This document shows positions 42,580 to 52,864 of a stretch of 64,000 nt of DNA, piece after piece. The translations under genes were made by a program, and so were the position numbers. The stretch covers positions 128,091-192,090 of the forward strand of contig CAZDQF010000009.1 in the NCBI GenBank assembly GCA_964507445.1, in the 5' to 3' direction. This DNA comes from GCA-2683135 sp964507445. Lineage in GTDB: Bacteria; Planctomycetota; GCA-002687715. The notes beneath the pieces were generated by a model. The model was given only the letters and a program-made list of their open reading frames with translations, did not search any database and had not been told where the DNA came from. The stretch's first letter is position 1. The number at the start of each line of letters is the position of its first letter.

Positions 42580-43992
42580 CTACTGCAGGGTCACCAGCAA
42601 CGGCGTGGAGGCGCGGAGGTTGGAGTCCGCCACCTGGATGATGACGCCGACCACGGCGGGGAGCGCGGTGGGGACGGTGAAGGTCCAGGACGTGCTGCCC
42701 TTCGAATCGAGGGGCGTGTCCGACGGCACCGTGGAAGACCACAGGGGGAGGGGAGAGAGGGGCAGCGGGAGATAGACACCCTCGAAGCCGCCCACGGTCG
42801 GAGGCAGGAGGCCGGTGATCCGGGACGGGGCGCCGCCGGGGGTGTTGACCACCGCCGTGAGGTCCAGGAACAGCTGGAGCACGGCGGACGGGTCGCCTCC
42901 CGCCAGGTCTATCCGTACTGCTCCGGGGGTGGTCTGGGCCGTGGGGCTGACGTCGATGAGCAGCGGCCGGTTGGTCATGTCCTTGGCCAGGAAGCAGATG
43001 CCGCTGGCGTTGGGGATCAACCCCGCGACCGTGGTGGGGTACACGCCGAGGGCGGTGCCGCCCTGCAGCCCGACGCCGTTGACGGTGGCGATGGTGCCGA
43101 ATCCCTGGGTGGACACCACGGCGAGGTCGTTGAGACCGTCGTCCACCATCCAGAGGTTGGGAAAGGTGACGCCCGCGAAGCTGGTGAAGGTCCCTCCCGC
43201 GGGGTCGATCTGGAGGCCGTCCACCTCCGTGGCTCCGGAGTTGAGGCCGGCGTTGATGAACATCTGGTTGACCTCTCCCTCTGACAACACCAGCTGGGCC
43301 GCGCCCGTGACGGTGGTGGCCACGTTGCCGGCCGTGTCCAGGGTGAACCCGGAGGACGGTACGCGGATGATGCCGCCGTCGTCGACCACGCCGGTGGAGA
43401 GGTTCACGGCCCCCGTGAAGGTGATGTAGAGGTCGCCGGAGACCGGGTCCATGGTGAACCCGTTGATGTCCAGGTTGTTGGGGTTCACGCACGGGCAGAG
43501 GAGGTCCAGCACCTGCGCCTTGGTGAGGAACTTGTCGTGGGTCCCGTCCGGCTTGAACCGCACGATCTCGGCGTCCTGGATGGCCCCGGAGGCGAAGATC
43601 CCGGCGGGTCCCGTGTCGGACGAGATGCTGACGTAGAAGTCGAACAGGCTCGGTGGGCTCGGTGCGGTGGCGGGGAGGTGGATGGCGTTGAGGTTGCCGA
43701 TCACCCCGTCCGTGTAACTGCCGTCGTTGTCGTCGTCACCTGCGAAGGTGCTCCAGGTGCTCCGGTCCATGAGGCCGTAGGCGTCGCCCCCGGGGGAGAC
43801 GCAGAGGATGCCGTCGTTGTCGATGATGGCCGCGTTGTTGGTGGCGGCGGGTCCGGAGCCGGCGCTGTCGATGGTGGAGGCCACCAGGGCCTGGGGGCTC
43901 CACAGCACCGTCGCGGGTCCGATGTATGAGGACCCCTGGGCGAAGAGCCCGGAGGCGAGGGCGGCGAGACAGAGCAGGAGGCTTGCGCGCAT
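42580..43992 (-). CDS. Secreted beta-rich protein, unknown function
   Basis: 470 residues with a signal peptide (LLLCLAALASGLFAQ). The mature part is rich in beta-strand and Gly/Asp/Thr repeats: DNDGILCVSPGGDAYGLMD, DDDNDGSYTDGVIGN and DINGFTMDPVSGDLYITFTG. These resemble blades of a beta-propeller or NHL/SMP-like fold with calcium-type Asp loops. The C-terminal 100 residues form a separate Ig-like domain (GSTSWTFTVPTALPAVVGVI). Similar low-conservation secreted proteins are typical of planctomycetes. No catalytic motif is seen. The gene stands alone. Confidence 0.75.
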   Translation of the reverse strand: MRASLLLCLAALASGLFAQGSSYIGPATVLWSPQALVASTIDSAGSGPAATNNAAIIDNDGILCVSPGGDAYGLMDRSTWSTFAGDDDNDGSYTDGVIGNLNAIHLPATAPSPPSLFDFYVSISSDTGPAGIFASGAIQDAEIVRFKPDGTHDKFLTKAQVLDLLCPCVNPNNLDINGFTMDPVSGDLYITFTGAVNLSTGVVDDGGIIRVPSSGFTLDTAGNVATTVTGAAQLVLSEGEVNQMFINAGLNSGATEVDGLQIDPAGGTFTSFAGVTFPNLWMVDDGLNDLAVVSTQGFGTIATVNGVGLQGGTALGVYPTTVAGLIPNASGICFLAKDMTNRPLLIDVSPTAQTTPGAVRIDLAGGDPSAVLQLFLDLTAVVNTPGGAPSRITGLLPPTVGGFEGVYLPLPLSPLPLWSSTVPSDTPLDSKGSTSWTFTVPTALPAVVGVIIQVADSNLRASTPLLVTLQ

Positions 43993-44105
43993 GGTGGGGC
44001 TCCGGTGAGCGGTGGCGGACGACGGACAGGTGGGGGGTGATCACCTCCAGTCTACGGCAACCGGGCGGCTGGTTGCGACGGTTGTTCCCGTCCTCCGGGG
44101 GAACT

Positions 44106-45143
44106 TCAGAGGATGGCCCGTCGCGGGTCGTCCGGCAGGGTTATCTCGCCGCGCAGGTCCGATTCCATGGCGGTCTTCACGTCATCTGGCGGGAGACCCT
44201 GTCCCAGCAGCCAGAAGAGCTTGGTCATGGCCGCCTCCACGGTCATGTCGTGACCGGAGATGGCCCCCGCCCGGGCGAGGGCGGCGCCGGCGGCGTAGGA
44301 CTCCAGGTTCACGGAGCCCCGGACGCACTGGGTGCAGACCACGACCACCACACCACGTCCCGTGGCCTCCTCGATCGCGCTCCAGAGGGCCGCCTCCGTG
44401 GGCGCGTTACCCACCCCGAACGCCTCCAGCACGACCCCCTGGGTCGGTTCCCGGAGCACCTCCCTGAGCACGCGGCCCTCCATCCCCGGGAACAATCGCA
44501 TGGCGGCCACGTGGGCGTGCTCCAGGGGCGTCACCGTGAGGGGGCCGGCGGCGGGGGGCCGGATCCGCGCCTTGTAGAGGGTGAGGTGGACGCCGCCGTG
44601 TCCCAGGGCCGGGTAGTTGGGGGACTCGAACGCGTCCAGGTCGTCGGCGCTGACCTTGGTGGAGCGGTTCCCGCGCAGGATGGACCCGTTGAACAGCAGC
44701 ATCACCTCGGCGGCAGCGAGGTGCTCGTGTCCCGCCACCATGAGGGCGTCGATGACGTTGTCCCGGGCGTCGCTGCGGATCTCGCAGAGGGGGATCTGGG
44801 AGCCGGTGATGATGATCGGCTTGTCGAGCCCATCCAGCATGAAGGACAGCGCAGAGGCGGTGTACGCCATGGTGTCGGTCCCGTGGAGCACCACGAACCC
44901 GTCGAATTCCTGGTGGTCCCGGATCTCCTCCGCCAACCGCTGCCAGTGGGCGGGCCCCACGTCGCTGGAGTCCAGCAGGGGGTCCCAATCCGACACCTGG
45001 ATCGTGGGCAGCTCCTCCTGGTCTTCGTGGAGGTGCTCCAGCTGGTGGCGCAGGTACCCGGCCTCCGGCCCGTAGACCGCACCCTGCCGGCGCATGCCGA
45101 TGGTGCCCCCGGTGTAGATGACGTAAACGCGCTTGCGGGCCAT
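44106..45143 (-). CDS. ansA: Type I L-asparaginase
   Basis: 345 residues from the ATG at 45143 (MARKRVYVIYTGGTIGM), which matches the start of cytoplasmic asparaginase I. An upstream ATG at 45176 would add 11 residues. The nucleophile Thr14 lies in YTGGTIG, and the second catalytic pair is Thr91-Asp90 in LHGTDTMAYTA. The Lys of the family lies in GNRSTKVSADDLDAFESPN. It hydrolyses L-asparagine to aspartate and ammonia. No signal peptide is present, so it is cytosolic. It is divergent from the HD-domain gene. Confidence 0.93.
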   Translation of the reverse strand: MARKRVYVIYTGGTIGMRRQGAVYGPEAGYLRHQLEHLHEDQEELPTIQVSDWDPLLDSSDVGPAHWQRLAEEIRDHQEFDGFVVLHGTDTMAYTASALSFMLDGLDKPIIITGSQIPLCEIRSDARDNVIDALMVAGHEHLAAAEVMLLFNGSILRGNRSTKVSADDLDAFESPNYPALGHGGVHLTLYKARIRPPAAGPLTVTPLEHAHVAAMRLFPGMEGRVLREVLREPTQGVVLEAFGVGNAPTEAALWSAIEEATGRGVVVVVCTQCVRGSVNLESYAAGAALARAGAISGHDMTVEAAMTKLFWLLGQGLPPDDVKTAMESDLRGEITLPDDPRRAIL

Positions 45144-45298
45144 CCGGAGAGCTTGCCTGGGGACAAAGCGGTCCACAAGGACCGGTTTTCTCGGCCGTCC
45201 TCGAGGAACCCGCTATTTGGGGTGAAGCTCCCGTGCCGACAATTCTATAGAGGGATGCCCGGTGTCTTGTTCCGACCCCTCGCAGGGTGGTCAGTCGT

Positions 45299-46366
45299 AT
45301 GGAATTGCTCAATCTCGATCGCATGCGTTCCCAGGTGCGGGGTTACGGCCCCCTCCCGACGGTGGTCCGGGAGTTCCTGGACGGCTCCGACGTGTCCGAG
45401 CTGGAGATCATCCACGCCCTCCGAGACGTCTTCGGCATGAAGGACAGCGTCGGCCTGGGGGACACCCCCTGGTGGCAACACGCCGTGGCCGTAGCCCGCG
45501 GAGCGGCCCTGGTGAGCCGGGTTCGGGAAGGCGCCGACGAGCGGGCCGCGTTCGTGGCCGGGCTCCTGCACGACGTCGGTCACCTGATCATGCTGCACGT
45601 GGACCCGGACGGGTTGCATCGGGTCCTCACCCGCCAGCAGCAGGGAGACCCGTTCCTGGCCATCGAGCGGGACCTCTACGGCGTGGATCACGTTCACATC
45701 AGCGAGCAGCTGGCCCTTCGCTGGGAGCTCGGTGACGACGTGGTGGACGCCATCCGGCTCCATCACGACCCGGCCGCGTCCATGGCGCCCACGGTGGCCG
45801 CCGTGGTCCTGGCGGATGCCTGGGCGCAGCTGCTGGGTCACGGATACGACTTCCCCGTGGGCGGACTCTCCTTGCGGGCCGACGACGCGGCCTCCTGCCT
45901 CGATCTCCTTTGGAGCGAGCAGCTGGAGTTGATCCGCAGGATGGACGGTGAGTTCAGGGAGCTCTGCCGTTCCTTCGGAGTCACGGACGACCCCCTCTCA
46001 GGTGGACCGGGGGGCCGTAAGGCCATCTGGGTTTCCATGCACGGTGGCGCTCCGACCCCCTTGGGCAAACTCCTGCTGCAACAGCGGGGATACGACCTGA
46101 TCCACGTGGGCATCTCCGAGCCCCTGGAGGCCTGCGACCATGGGCTGGTGCTGGTGGACTCGCCCTGGGCAGAGCCCGGTGACCTGCTGGAGCTGCTCAA
46201 GGACCTCAAGCCCGGGGCCAACGCTCCGGTGGCGGTCATGTCCGACATGCGCACCGGGCGTACCCTGCGGCATCGGGACCCGGTCACGGGGATCTGCGGC
46301 ATCCCGCGCTCGTTCTCAGCCTTCGACATCCGGTGGCTCGAGAACCACCTGGCGACTCTCGGATAG
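45299..46366 (+). CDS. HDOD/HD-domain protein with receiver-like C-terminus
   Basis: 355 residues. The N-terminal 210 residues are an HDOD/HD fold: PWWQHAVAVARGAALVSRV, FVAGLLHDVGHLIML (the H-D pair), DHVHISEQLALRWELGDDVV and AIRLHHDPA. The last 120 residues look like a response-regulator receiver. It has strand KAIWVSMHGGA in place of the acidic pair, LLLQQRGYDLIHVG, and GLVLVDSPWAEP with an Asp at the phosphorylation position. Without the N-terminal acidic pocket, phosphorylation is doubtful. Likely a signalling protein. The hydrolase gene follows 9 nt later. Confidence 0.8.
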   Translation: MELLNLDRMRSQVRGYGPLPTVVREFLDGSDVSELEIIHALRDVFGMKDSVGLGDTPWWQHAVAVARGAALVSRVREGADERAAFVAGLLHDVGHLIMLHVDPDGLHRVLTRQQQGDPFLAIERDLYGVDHVHISEQLALRWELGDDVVDAIRLHHDPAASMAPTVAAVVLADAWAQLLGHGYDFPVGGLSLRADDAASCLDLLWSEQLELIRRMDGEFRELCRSFGVTDDPLSGGPGGRKAIWVSMHGGAPTPLGKLLLQQRGYDLIHVGISEPLEACDHGLVLVDSPWAEPGDLLELLKDLKPGANAPVAVMSDMRTGRTLRHRDPVTGICGIPRSFSAFDIRWLENHLATLG

Positions 46367-46375
46367 CATCCGGGG

Positions 46376-47179
46376 GTGTTCATCCCCGCCCATGAGATCG
46401 TCGGCGAGGGCGCCGACCGCACGGTCTGGGTGCTCCATGGGATCTTCGGCTCCCGCGCCAACTGGAAGGGCTTCGCCCGTCGGTTCGTCGTCGCTCATCC
46501 CGGCACTCGGGTGGTGTTGGTTGACCTCCGCGGCCACGGCGGGTCCCGGTCAGCGCCTCCGCCGCACACCATGACGGCCTGCGCCGCGGATCTCTCGGCC
46601 CTGGAGAGCGCTCTCGGAGCAGGTCCGGACGCCCTCTGGGGGCACTCGTTCGGAGGCAAGGCGGCCTTGACCTGGCTCCGGGAGAGCGGCGGCGGCGGGG
46701 CGCGGCAGGTGTGGGCCCTGGACTCACCGCCCGGGTCCGGGGCCGCCGGGGGCGGAGACCCGGTCAGCTCCGAGGTCGGCAGGACCCTGCGGGTGGTGGA
46801 GGCGTTGCCGTTGCCGCTGCAGCGACGAACCGATGCTCAGCGTGGGCTGTTGGAGGCCGGATTGTCCCGCGCCGTGGCCGGCTGGATGTCCACCAATCTG
46901 GTGCGAGGGGACGACGGCTACCGGTGGCACTTCGACACCGACGCCCTCGGGCCTCTGCTGGAGGACTACTGGGCGGAAGACCTGTGGCCTACCGCCGAGC
47001 ACCCGCCTGGTGGGGTCGCCGTCCATTGTGTCCGGGCCGAGCGAAGCGACCGTTGGACCACGGCGGACCTTCGGCGCCTGGAGGGCTTGGAGCACGTGCA
47101 CCTGCTGAGAGGCGCCGGTCACTGGTTGCACGTGGACGCGCCGGAGGCGCTGATGGAGTTACTCGCTCAGCCGTTCTGA
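46376..47179 (+). CDS. Alpha/beta hydrolase
   Basis: 267 residues, start GTG at 46376. The YbfF/BioH-like pattern is clear: VLHGIFGSRANWKGFARRF (oxyanion HG), VLVDLRGHGGS, nucleophile elbow GHSFGGKAAL with the Ser near residue 90, and the C-terminal His in LLRGAGHWLHVDAPEAL. It is a small cytosolic esterase or thioesterase, and the substrate is unknown. Its 3' end overlaps the convergent cobalamin adenosyltransferase gene by 13 nt. Confidence 0.9.
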   Translation: MFIPAHEIVGEGADRTVWVLHGIFGSRANWKGFARRFVVAHPGTRVVLVDLRGHGGSRSAPPPHTMTACAADLSALESALGAGPDALWGHSFGGKAALTWLRESGGGGARQVWALDSPPGSGAAGGGDPVSSEVGRTLRVVEALPLPLQRRTDAQRGLLEAGLSRAVAGWMSTNLVRGDDGYRWHFDTDALGPLLEDYWAEDLWPTAEHPPGGVAVHCVRAERSDRWTTADLRRLEGLEHVHLLRGAGHWLHVDAPEALMELLAQPF

Positions 47180-47730
47180 CCCGGCTGCCACAGCACGTCC
47201 TTCTTGCCGCCGTCGTTGGCCAGCCGAGCCCACACGAACAGCAGGTCCGAGAGCCGGTTGAGGTAGCGCACCACCTCCGGGTTGACGGTCTCGCCGTCCA
47301 CCTCGGTCAATTCCACCACCAGCCGCTCCGCTCGTCGGCAGACCGTGCGAGCCAGGTGCAGCCACGCAGACCCGCGGGTGCCCCCGGGCAGGACGAACGA
47401 CTCCAGGGGTTCCAGGACCTCGTTCGCTTCGTCGATCCAGCCCTCGAGGCGTCCCGTGTACGTGGCGGTGATGCGCAGCCGTTCACCGGCGGCCCCGGGG
47501 ACGCACAGGTCGGCGCCCACGTCGAACAGGTCGTTCTGAACGGTGAGGATTCGCGTGGCCAGGGGAGCGGCCACGTCCTCCGTGAGCATCAGGCCGAGGA
47601 CGGAGGAGAGCTCGTCCACGGTGCCGTAGGACTGGATGCGGACGTGGTGCTTCCGGAGTCGGGTTCCGTCTCCCAGGTCGGTGGACCCGTCGTCACCCTT
47701 CTTGGTGTAGATGCGGCTGAGGCGAACCAT
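47167..47730 (-). CDS. PduO-type cob(I)alamin adenosyltransferase
   Basis: 187 residues starting MVRLSRIYTKKGDDGSTDLG (ATG at 47730), the signature ATP-binding N-terminus of the PduO/MMAB family. SYGTVDELSSVLGL, LTVQNDLFDVGADL, the ARTVCRRAERLVVEL helix (R-x-x-x-R-x-x-E) and YLNRLSDLLFVWARLAN follow. It transfers adenosyl from ATP to cobalamin and supplies coenzyme B12 to enzymes such as methylmalonyl-CoA mutase. No B12-dependent partner is in the window. Confidence 0.95.
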   Translation of the reverse strand: MVRLSRIYTKKGDDGSTDLGDGTRLRKHHVRIQSYGTVDELSSVLGLMLTEDVAAPLATRILTVQNDLFDVGADLCVPGAAGERLRITATYTGRLEGWIDEANEVLEPLESFVLPGGTRGSAWLHLARTVCRRAERLVVELTEVDGETVNPEVVRYLNRLSDLLFVWARLANDGGKKDVLWQPGQNG

Positions 47731-47752
47731 GGTCACATCATAGCGACAAAGA

Positions 47753-48310
47753 TCAGCCTTCGAAGGTGGGGAGCATGGGGCCGGCCTCCGCCAGGGTGGG
47801 CGCGTCCCGGTCCTTGTCCGAGAGGACCGGATCGGAGATGGGCCAGGGGATGCCGATCTCCGGGTCGTCCCACCGGATCGCCAGCTCCGCCGAGGGGTCG
47901 TAGAAGGCCGTGCACTTGTACTCGAACTCGGCGTACTCGCTGAGGACGCAGAACCCGTGGGCGAAGCGCGGCGGGATCCAGATCTGCTTGTGGTTCTCCG
48001 CGGTCAGCTCCACTGCGACGTGGGCCCCGAAGGTGGGAGAGCCCACGCGGATGTCTACCGCCACGTCGTAGACGCTGCCCGAGACGACCCGCACCAGCTT
48101 GCCTTGGGCGGAGTCCCCGGTCTGGGTGTGCAGTCCGCGCAGGATGCCCTTGGCGGAACGCGAGTGGTTGTCCTGCACGAAGGGCAGGTCGATGCCGTGC
48201 TCTGCGTAGCGGTCCTGACGCCAGGTTTCCAGGAAGAACCCGCGGTGGTCGCCGTGGACCGTTGGCTCGAGAAGCAGGACACCTTTGAGTGCGGTCTCGG
48301 TTACTCTCAT
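47753..48310 (-). CDS. rfbC: dTDP-4-dehydrorhamnose 3,5-epimerase
   Basis: 185 residues, a cupin of RmlC type. Seen: ALKGVLLLEPTVHGDHRGFF, DLPFVQDNHSRSAKGILRG followed by LHTQ (catalytic His), KLVRVVSGSVYDVAVDIR, IWIPPRFAHGFCVLSE and the Tyr in KCTAFYDPSAE. It makes dTDP-4-keto-rhamnose for surface polysaccharide. The other rhamnose genes are not adjacent. It is divergent from the acyl-CoA ligase gene (14 nt between starts) and sits 22 nt upstream of the adenosyltransferase start. Confidence 0.95.
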   Translation of the reverse strand: MRVTETALKGVLLLEPTVHGDHRGFFLETWRQDRYAEHGIDLPFVQDNHSRSAKGILRGLHTQTGDSAQGKLVRVVSGSVYDVAVDIRVGSPTFGAHVAVELTAENHKQIWIPPRFAHGFCVLSEYAEFEYKCTAFYDPSAELAIRWDDPEIGIPWPISDPVLSDKDRDAPTLAEAGPMLPTFEG

Positions 48311-48324
48311 GGCGAGGTCATCTT

Positions 48325-49947
48325 ATGGAACCGATCCACGGCGTCACCCAGGGGGAGTTGATCGCGCGTCTGGGGGCGGTCCACGGCGATCGCGACGGCT
48401 TGATCTACCCCGAGCGTGCTCTGAGCTGGAGCTACGCGGAGCTGGACGGGCGCAGCGTCGCCCTGGCCCGGGGCCTCGTGGCTCTGGGCGTCGGTCCCGG
48501 TGACCACGTCTGCGTCTGGGCGGACAACCGACCCGACTGGATCGCCTTCCAGTTCGCTCTGGCCCGGATCGGCGCCGTGCTGGTGACGGCGAACACGGCC
48601 CTGACGACTCCCGAGATCGGGTTCCTGCTGCGCCAGAGCAAGAGCCGCATGGTGATCTGCGCCCCTGGTCGCGACGGTGATGAGTATCTACAGGCGCTGG
48701 CTGAGCTGCGGGCCGCTGGGGAGCTCCCGAGGCTCGAGCACGTGGTGGTCATGGAGGGGGAGGACACGGACGGCACCATCAGCGTGGCGGACCTGATGAC
48801 GGCTGGGGAGGAGGTGCCCGCGGGGGCGGTCCATGATCGGTGCCGCGCGACCCCGGCGGACGCGCCGGCCAACATCCAGTACACCTCGGGGACCACCGGC
48901 TTCCCCAAGGGGGTGGTGCTCTCCCATCGCAACCTGGTGGAGAACGCCTACGCCGGGGCCGTGGCCTTCGGCGCCAGAATGGACGACCGGGTCCTCCTCA
49001 TGGTGCCCCTGTTCCACTGCTTCGGTTGCTCCGTGGTGGTCCTGGGGGCCATGACCTTCGGGGCGCCCATGATCGCGGTGCAACGCTTCGATCCGCGGGC
49101 CGTGCTGGATGTCGTGGAGGCTGGTTCCCCGACCCTCATCCACGGCGTCCCGGCCATGTTCCAGGTGATCCTGGCGCAGCCGGATCTGGCGCAGCGAGAC
49201 CTGTCCTCCCTGCGTGGCGGCATCGTCGCCGGAGCCATGTGCCCGGTGCCGCTCATGCGGAGGATCCAGGATCACATGGGCGTCGCCGGGATCGCGTGCG
49301 GCTACGGCATGACGGAGGCGTCGCCGGGGATCTCCCTGTCGCATCGGGACGCGCCGGCGGAGCAGCGGTTGGGGTCCGTGGGCTTCGCCTATCCGGGGGT
49401 GGAGATCCGGGTGGTGTCGCGAGAGACCGGGGAGCCGTGTCCTGCGGGGGAGGTGGGTGAGATCCAGGTCGACGGTCCCAACGTCATGCTGGGGTACCAC
49501 GATGACCCGGAGAGCACCGCCGCGGTGACCGCCTCCGACGGCTGGCTGCGGACAGGAGACCTGGGCCGCGTGGACCCTGGTTCCGGCGTGCTCAAGATCT
49601 CCGGCCGCATCAAGGAGCTGATCATCCGCGGCGGCGAGAACATCTTCCCCGGAGAGGTGGAGGACGCGTTGCGGGCCCACGACGGGGTGGCGGACGCCGC
49701 CGTGTTCGCGGTCCCGGATCAGCGCCTCGGGGAGGAGGTGGCGGCGGCTGTCATCAGGATGCCCGGCGCCGAGGTGGACGAGGCGGAGCTCGGTGTCTGG
49801 CTGGAGGCTCGCATTGCGTCCTTCAAGCGACCCCGTCGATGGCTGTTCGTGCGAGGGTTCCCGCTCACCGGGTCCGGGAAGGTGCGGAAGTTCAAGTTGG
49901 CGGAGATGGCTCAGGCGGCGGACGGCGGAGGCTCGGCGCCCGAGTAG
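48325..49947 (+). CDS. AMP-dependent acyl-CoA synthetase/ligase
   Basis: 540 residues from the ATG at 48325 (MEPIHGVTQGELIARLG). The ANL-superfamily motifs are present: P-loop IQYTSGTTGFPKGVVLSHRN, GYGMTEASPG, the hinge region GWLRTGDLGRVDPGSGVLKI and SGRIKELIIRGGENIFPGEV, and a terminal SGKVRKFKL with the catalytic Lys. It activates a fatty or aryl acid as acyl-AMP and then acyl-CoA; chain length is not readable. It is 3 nt from the convergent ABC-2 permease stop. Confidence 0.92.
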   Translation: MEPIHGVTQGELIARLGAVHGDRDGLIYPERALSWSYAELDGRSVALARGLVALGVGPGDHVCVWADNRPDWIAFQFALARIGAVLVTANTALTTPEIGFLLRQSKSRMVICAPGRDGDEYLQALAELRAAGELPRLEHVVVMEGEDTDGTISVADLMTAGEEVPAGAVHDRCRATPADAPANIQYTSGTTGFPKGVVLSHRNLVENAYAGAVAFGARMDDRVLLMVPLFHCFGCSVVVLGAMTFGAPMIAVQRFDPRAVLDVVEAGSPTLIHGVPAMFQVILAQPDLAQRDLSSLRGGIVAGAMCPVPLMRRIQDHMGVAGIACGYGMTEASPGISLSHRDAPAEQRLGSVGFAYPGVEIRVVSRETGEPCPAGEVGEIQVDGPNVMLGYHDDPESTAAVTASDGWLRTGDLGRVDPGSGVLKISGRIKELIIRGGENIFPGEVEDALRAHDGVADAAVFAVPDQRLGEEVAAAVIRMPGAEVDEAELGVWLEARIASFKRPRRWLFVRGFPLTGSGKVRKFKLAEMAQAADGGGSAPE

Positions 49948-49950
49948 GGC

Positions 49951-50980
49951 CTACTCCCAGCGGAAGATCCGCAGGGCGAGGAGGAAGCAGCCCAGACCCC
50001 AGGCGGCCAGCACGCCGATCTGGGGGAGGCAGTGAATCAGCCCCTCGCCGTCCAGCATGATGGCGCGGAGCGCGTCGTTGAGGGCGGTGAGGGGCAGCGC
50101 CCGACACAACGGATGCAGGGCTTCGGGGAAGCGTTCGTAGGAGAAGAACACCCCCGAGCACAGCCACATGGGGATCATGGTCAGGTTGATGATGTTGGAG
50201 ACCGTCTCCATGCGGCGAGCGCGGGCCGCCACCAGCAGACCGAGGCCCGCGAAGCCCACGGCGGACCCCAGGCAGAGGACGGTGAACAAGAGGAACGACC
50301 CCTCGAACGGCACCCCCAGGGCCCACAGGCCGAACACGGTGAGGATCCCCACCTCGAGCACCAGGAACACCACCCGGGCGCTGATGAACGACGCCAGATA
50401 GGACCACCGGGGCATGGGCGTGATGAGCATGCGTCGCAGCAGCTTCTTCTGCCGCTGTTCCACGAGGAAGAAGCCGATGCCCCACAGGCCCGTGCCGATG
50501 ATGTTCATGCCGATGAGGCCGGGGAAGAGGAAGTCGATGTAGCGGGTCCCCACGGCGGTGACCTCCTCCACGCGGGCGACGGGACCATCCCCCCGCAGCG
50601 GCGCTTGCAGCGCGTCCCGGACCCGCAGCCGGGCCAGGGTGGCGTCGGAGCGGGCCTCATCCAGGCGGATCACCGGCGGGCTGCCCGGCTCTACCAGGGC
50701 GTCCAGGTTGCCGCGGGCCAACTCCCGGGTGGCCGCCTCCAGGTCGCTGAAGTTCTTCACCTCGATGCCGTCACCGTCCATGAGGACGCGGCTCAGCTCG
50801 CCGCCCGTGTCCTCCATGACGCCGACGGCGGAGCTGGCCACTCCGCGGTTCGTGAAGGCGAAGGCCAGGATCACCGCCATCACCAGGGGGAACGCGAAGA
50901 TCCAGAACATGGCCTCCGGTTCACGCAGGAACAGGAGCACCCGGACCCGGGTGAGCTCGAAGAGGGGGCTGCGGTGCGGG

Positions 50981-50988
<8 letters not shown>
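49951..50988 (-). CDS. ABC-2 type exporter permease
   Basis: 345 residues of the YhgE/NatB-like ABC-2 fold. One N-terminal helix (EAMFWIFAFPLVMAVILAF) is followed by an extracytoplasmic domain (about 45-175). Five helices then follow, including LFPGLIGMNIIGTGLWGIGF, FLLFTVLCLGSAVGFAGLGL and MIPMWLCSGVFFSYERFPEA, with the conserved helix-breaking P in FPEALHPLCRALPLTALNDA. It overlaps its ATPase gene by 8 nt. It exports an unknown substrate. Confidence 0.92.
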
Positions 50989-51898
<910 letters not shown>

Positions 51899-52050
51899 GG
51901 TGGTTCCTGGGGACGGCGGGGCTGCGAGCGCCGCCGCCCCCCGGATGTTCGAAATCTACATGGTCCGGCAGCGTTCGTCGCGCGGCTCGTGCCGATTTCA
52001 TTGTGCCCTCGGTCTGGCCCCGCCGACGGGTTAGTCTCTCAATCTCATCC

Positions 52051-52833
52051 ATGATCGACATCGGCGCCAACCTCACCAACCGGGCGTTCCGCTCGGATCT
52101 CCCCGCGGTGCTGGAGCGCGCTCGGGAGGCCGGGGTCAGCGGAATCGTGGTCACCGGCACCAGCGTGGATGGGAGCGCCGCCGCCGCGCAGCTGGCCGCC
52201 GCCCACGCCGACTGCCTGTGGTCCACCGCGGGGGTCCATCCTCACGACGCCAAGAGCTGCGACCAGGACACGGTCGCCGCCCTGCGTGATCTGGCGGCCG
52301 GGGACCGGGTGGTTGCCATCGGGGAGTGCGGCCTCGACTTCAACCGTGACTTCTCCCCGCGGCCGGTGCAGGAGACCTGGTTCGAGGCGCAGCTTTCCCT
52401 GGCGGCCGACCTGGAGCTGCCGGTGTTCCTCCACGAGCGGGACGCTTCCGATCGCTTCTCCGAGCTGCTGGCCCCCTGGATGCCGCGGCTGACCGGGGCC
52501 GTGGTCCACTGCTTCACGGGTTCCGAGGGCGCCCTCCGCCGCTACCTGGACCTGGGCTGCCACGTGGGCATCACGGGCTGGATCTGCGATGAGCGGCGGG
52601 GCCTGCACCTGCGAGAGCTGGTGCGGTCGATCCCGGCGGACCGCCTGATGGCGGAGACGGACGCGCCTTACCTGCTGCCCCGTGACCTGGATCCCCGACC
52701 CCGGTCCCGGCGCAACGAGCCCATGCACCTGCCCCACGTGGTGAAGACCATCGCCGCCTGCAAGGGGGTCCCCTTCGAGCAGGTGACGGAGCAGACCACG
52801 GGGGTCGCCCGGCGGTTCTTCGGCCTCGCTTGA
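52051..52833 (+). CDS. tatD: TatD-family deoxyribonuclease
   Basis: 260 residues from the ATG at 52051. The N-terminus MIDIGANLTNRAF and STAGVHPHDA match true E. coli-type TatD, in which the usual HxH is replaced by the DIG-x-N-L-T form. Other metal ligands are Glu in AIGECGLDFNRDF, His in PVFLHERDA, His in VVHCFTGSEGALRRYLDLG and the final Asp in AETDAPYLLP. It is a metal-dependent 3'-5' exonuclease of the amidohydrolase fold, with roles in DNA repair and quality control. It lies 31 nt upstream of mdh on the same strand. Confidence 0.93.
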   Translation: MIDIGANLTNRAFRSDLPAVLERAREAGVSGIVVTGTSVDGSAAAAQLAAAHADCLWSTAGVHPHDAKSCDQDTVAALRDLAAGDRVVAIGECGLDFNRDFSPRPVQETWFEAQLSLAADLELPVFLHERDASDRFSELLAPWMPRLTGAVVHCFTGSEGALRRYLDLGCHVGITGWICDERRGLHLRELVRSIPADRLMAETDAPYLLPRDLDPRPRSRRNEPMHLPHVVKTIAACKGVPFEQVTEQTTGVARRFFGLA

Positions 52834-52864
52834 GTCCTTCCGGGCCCGGGCGTAGGGTGCCGTC

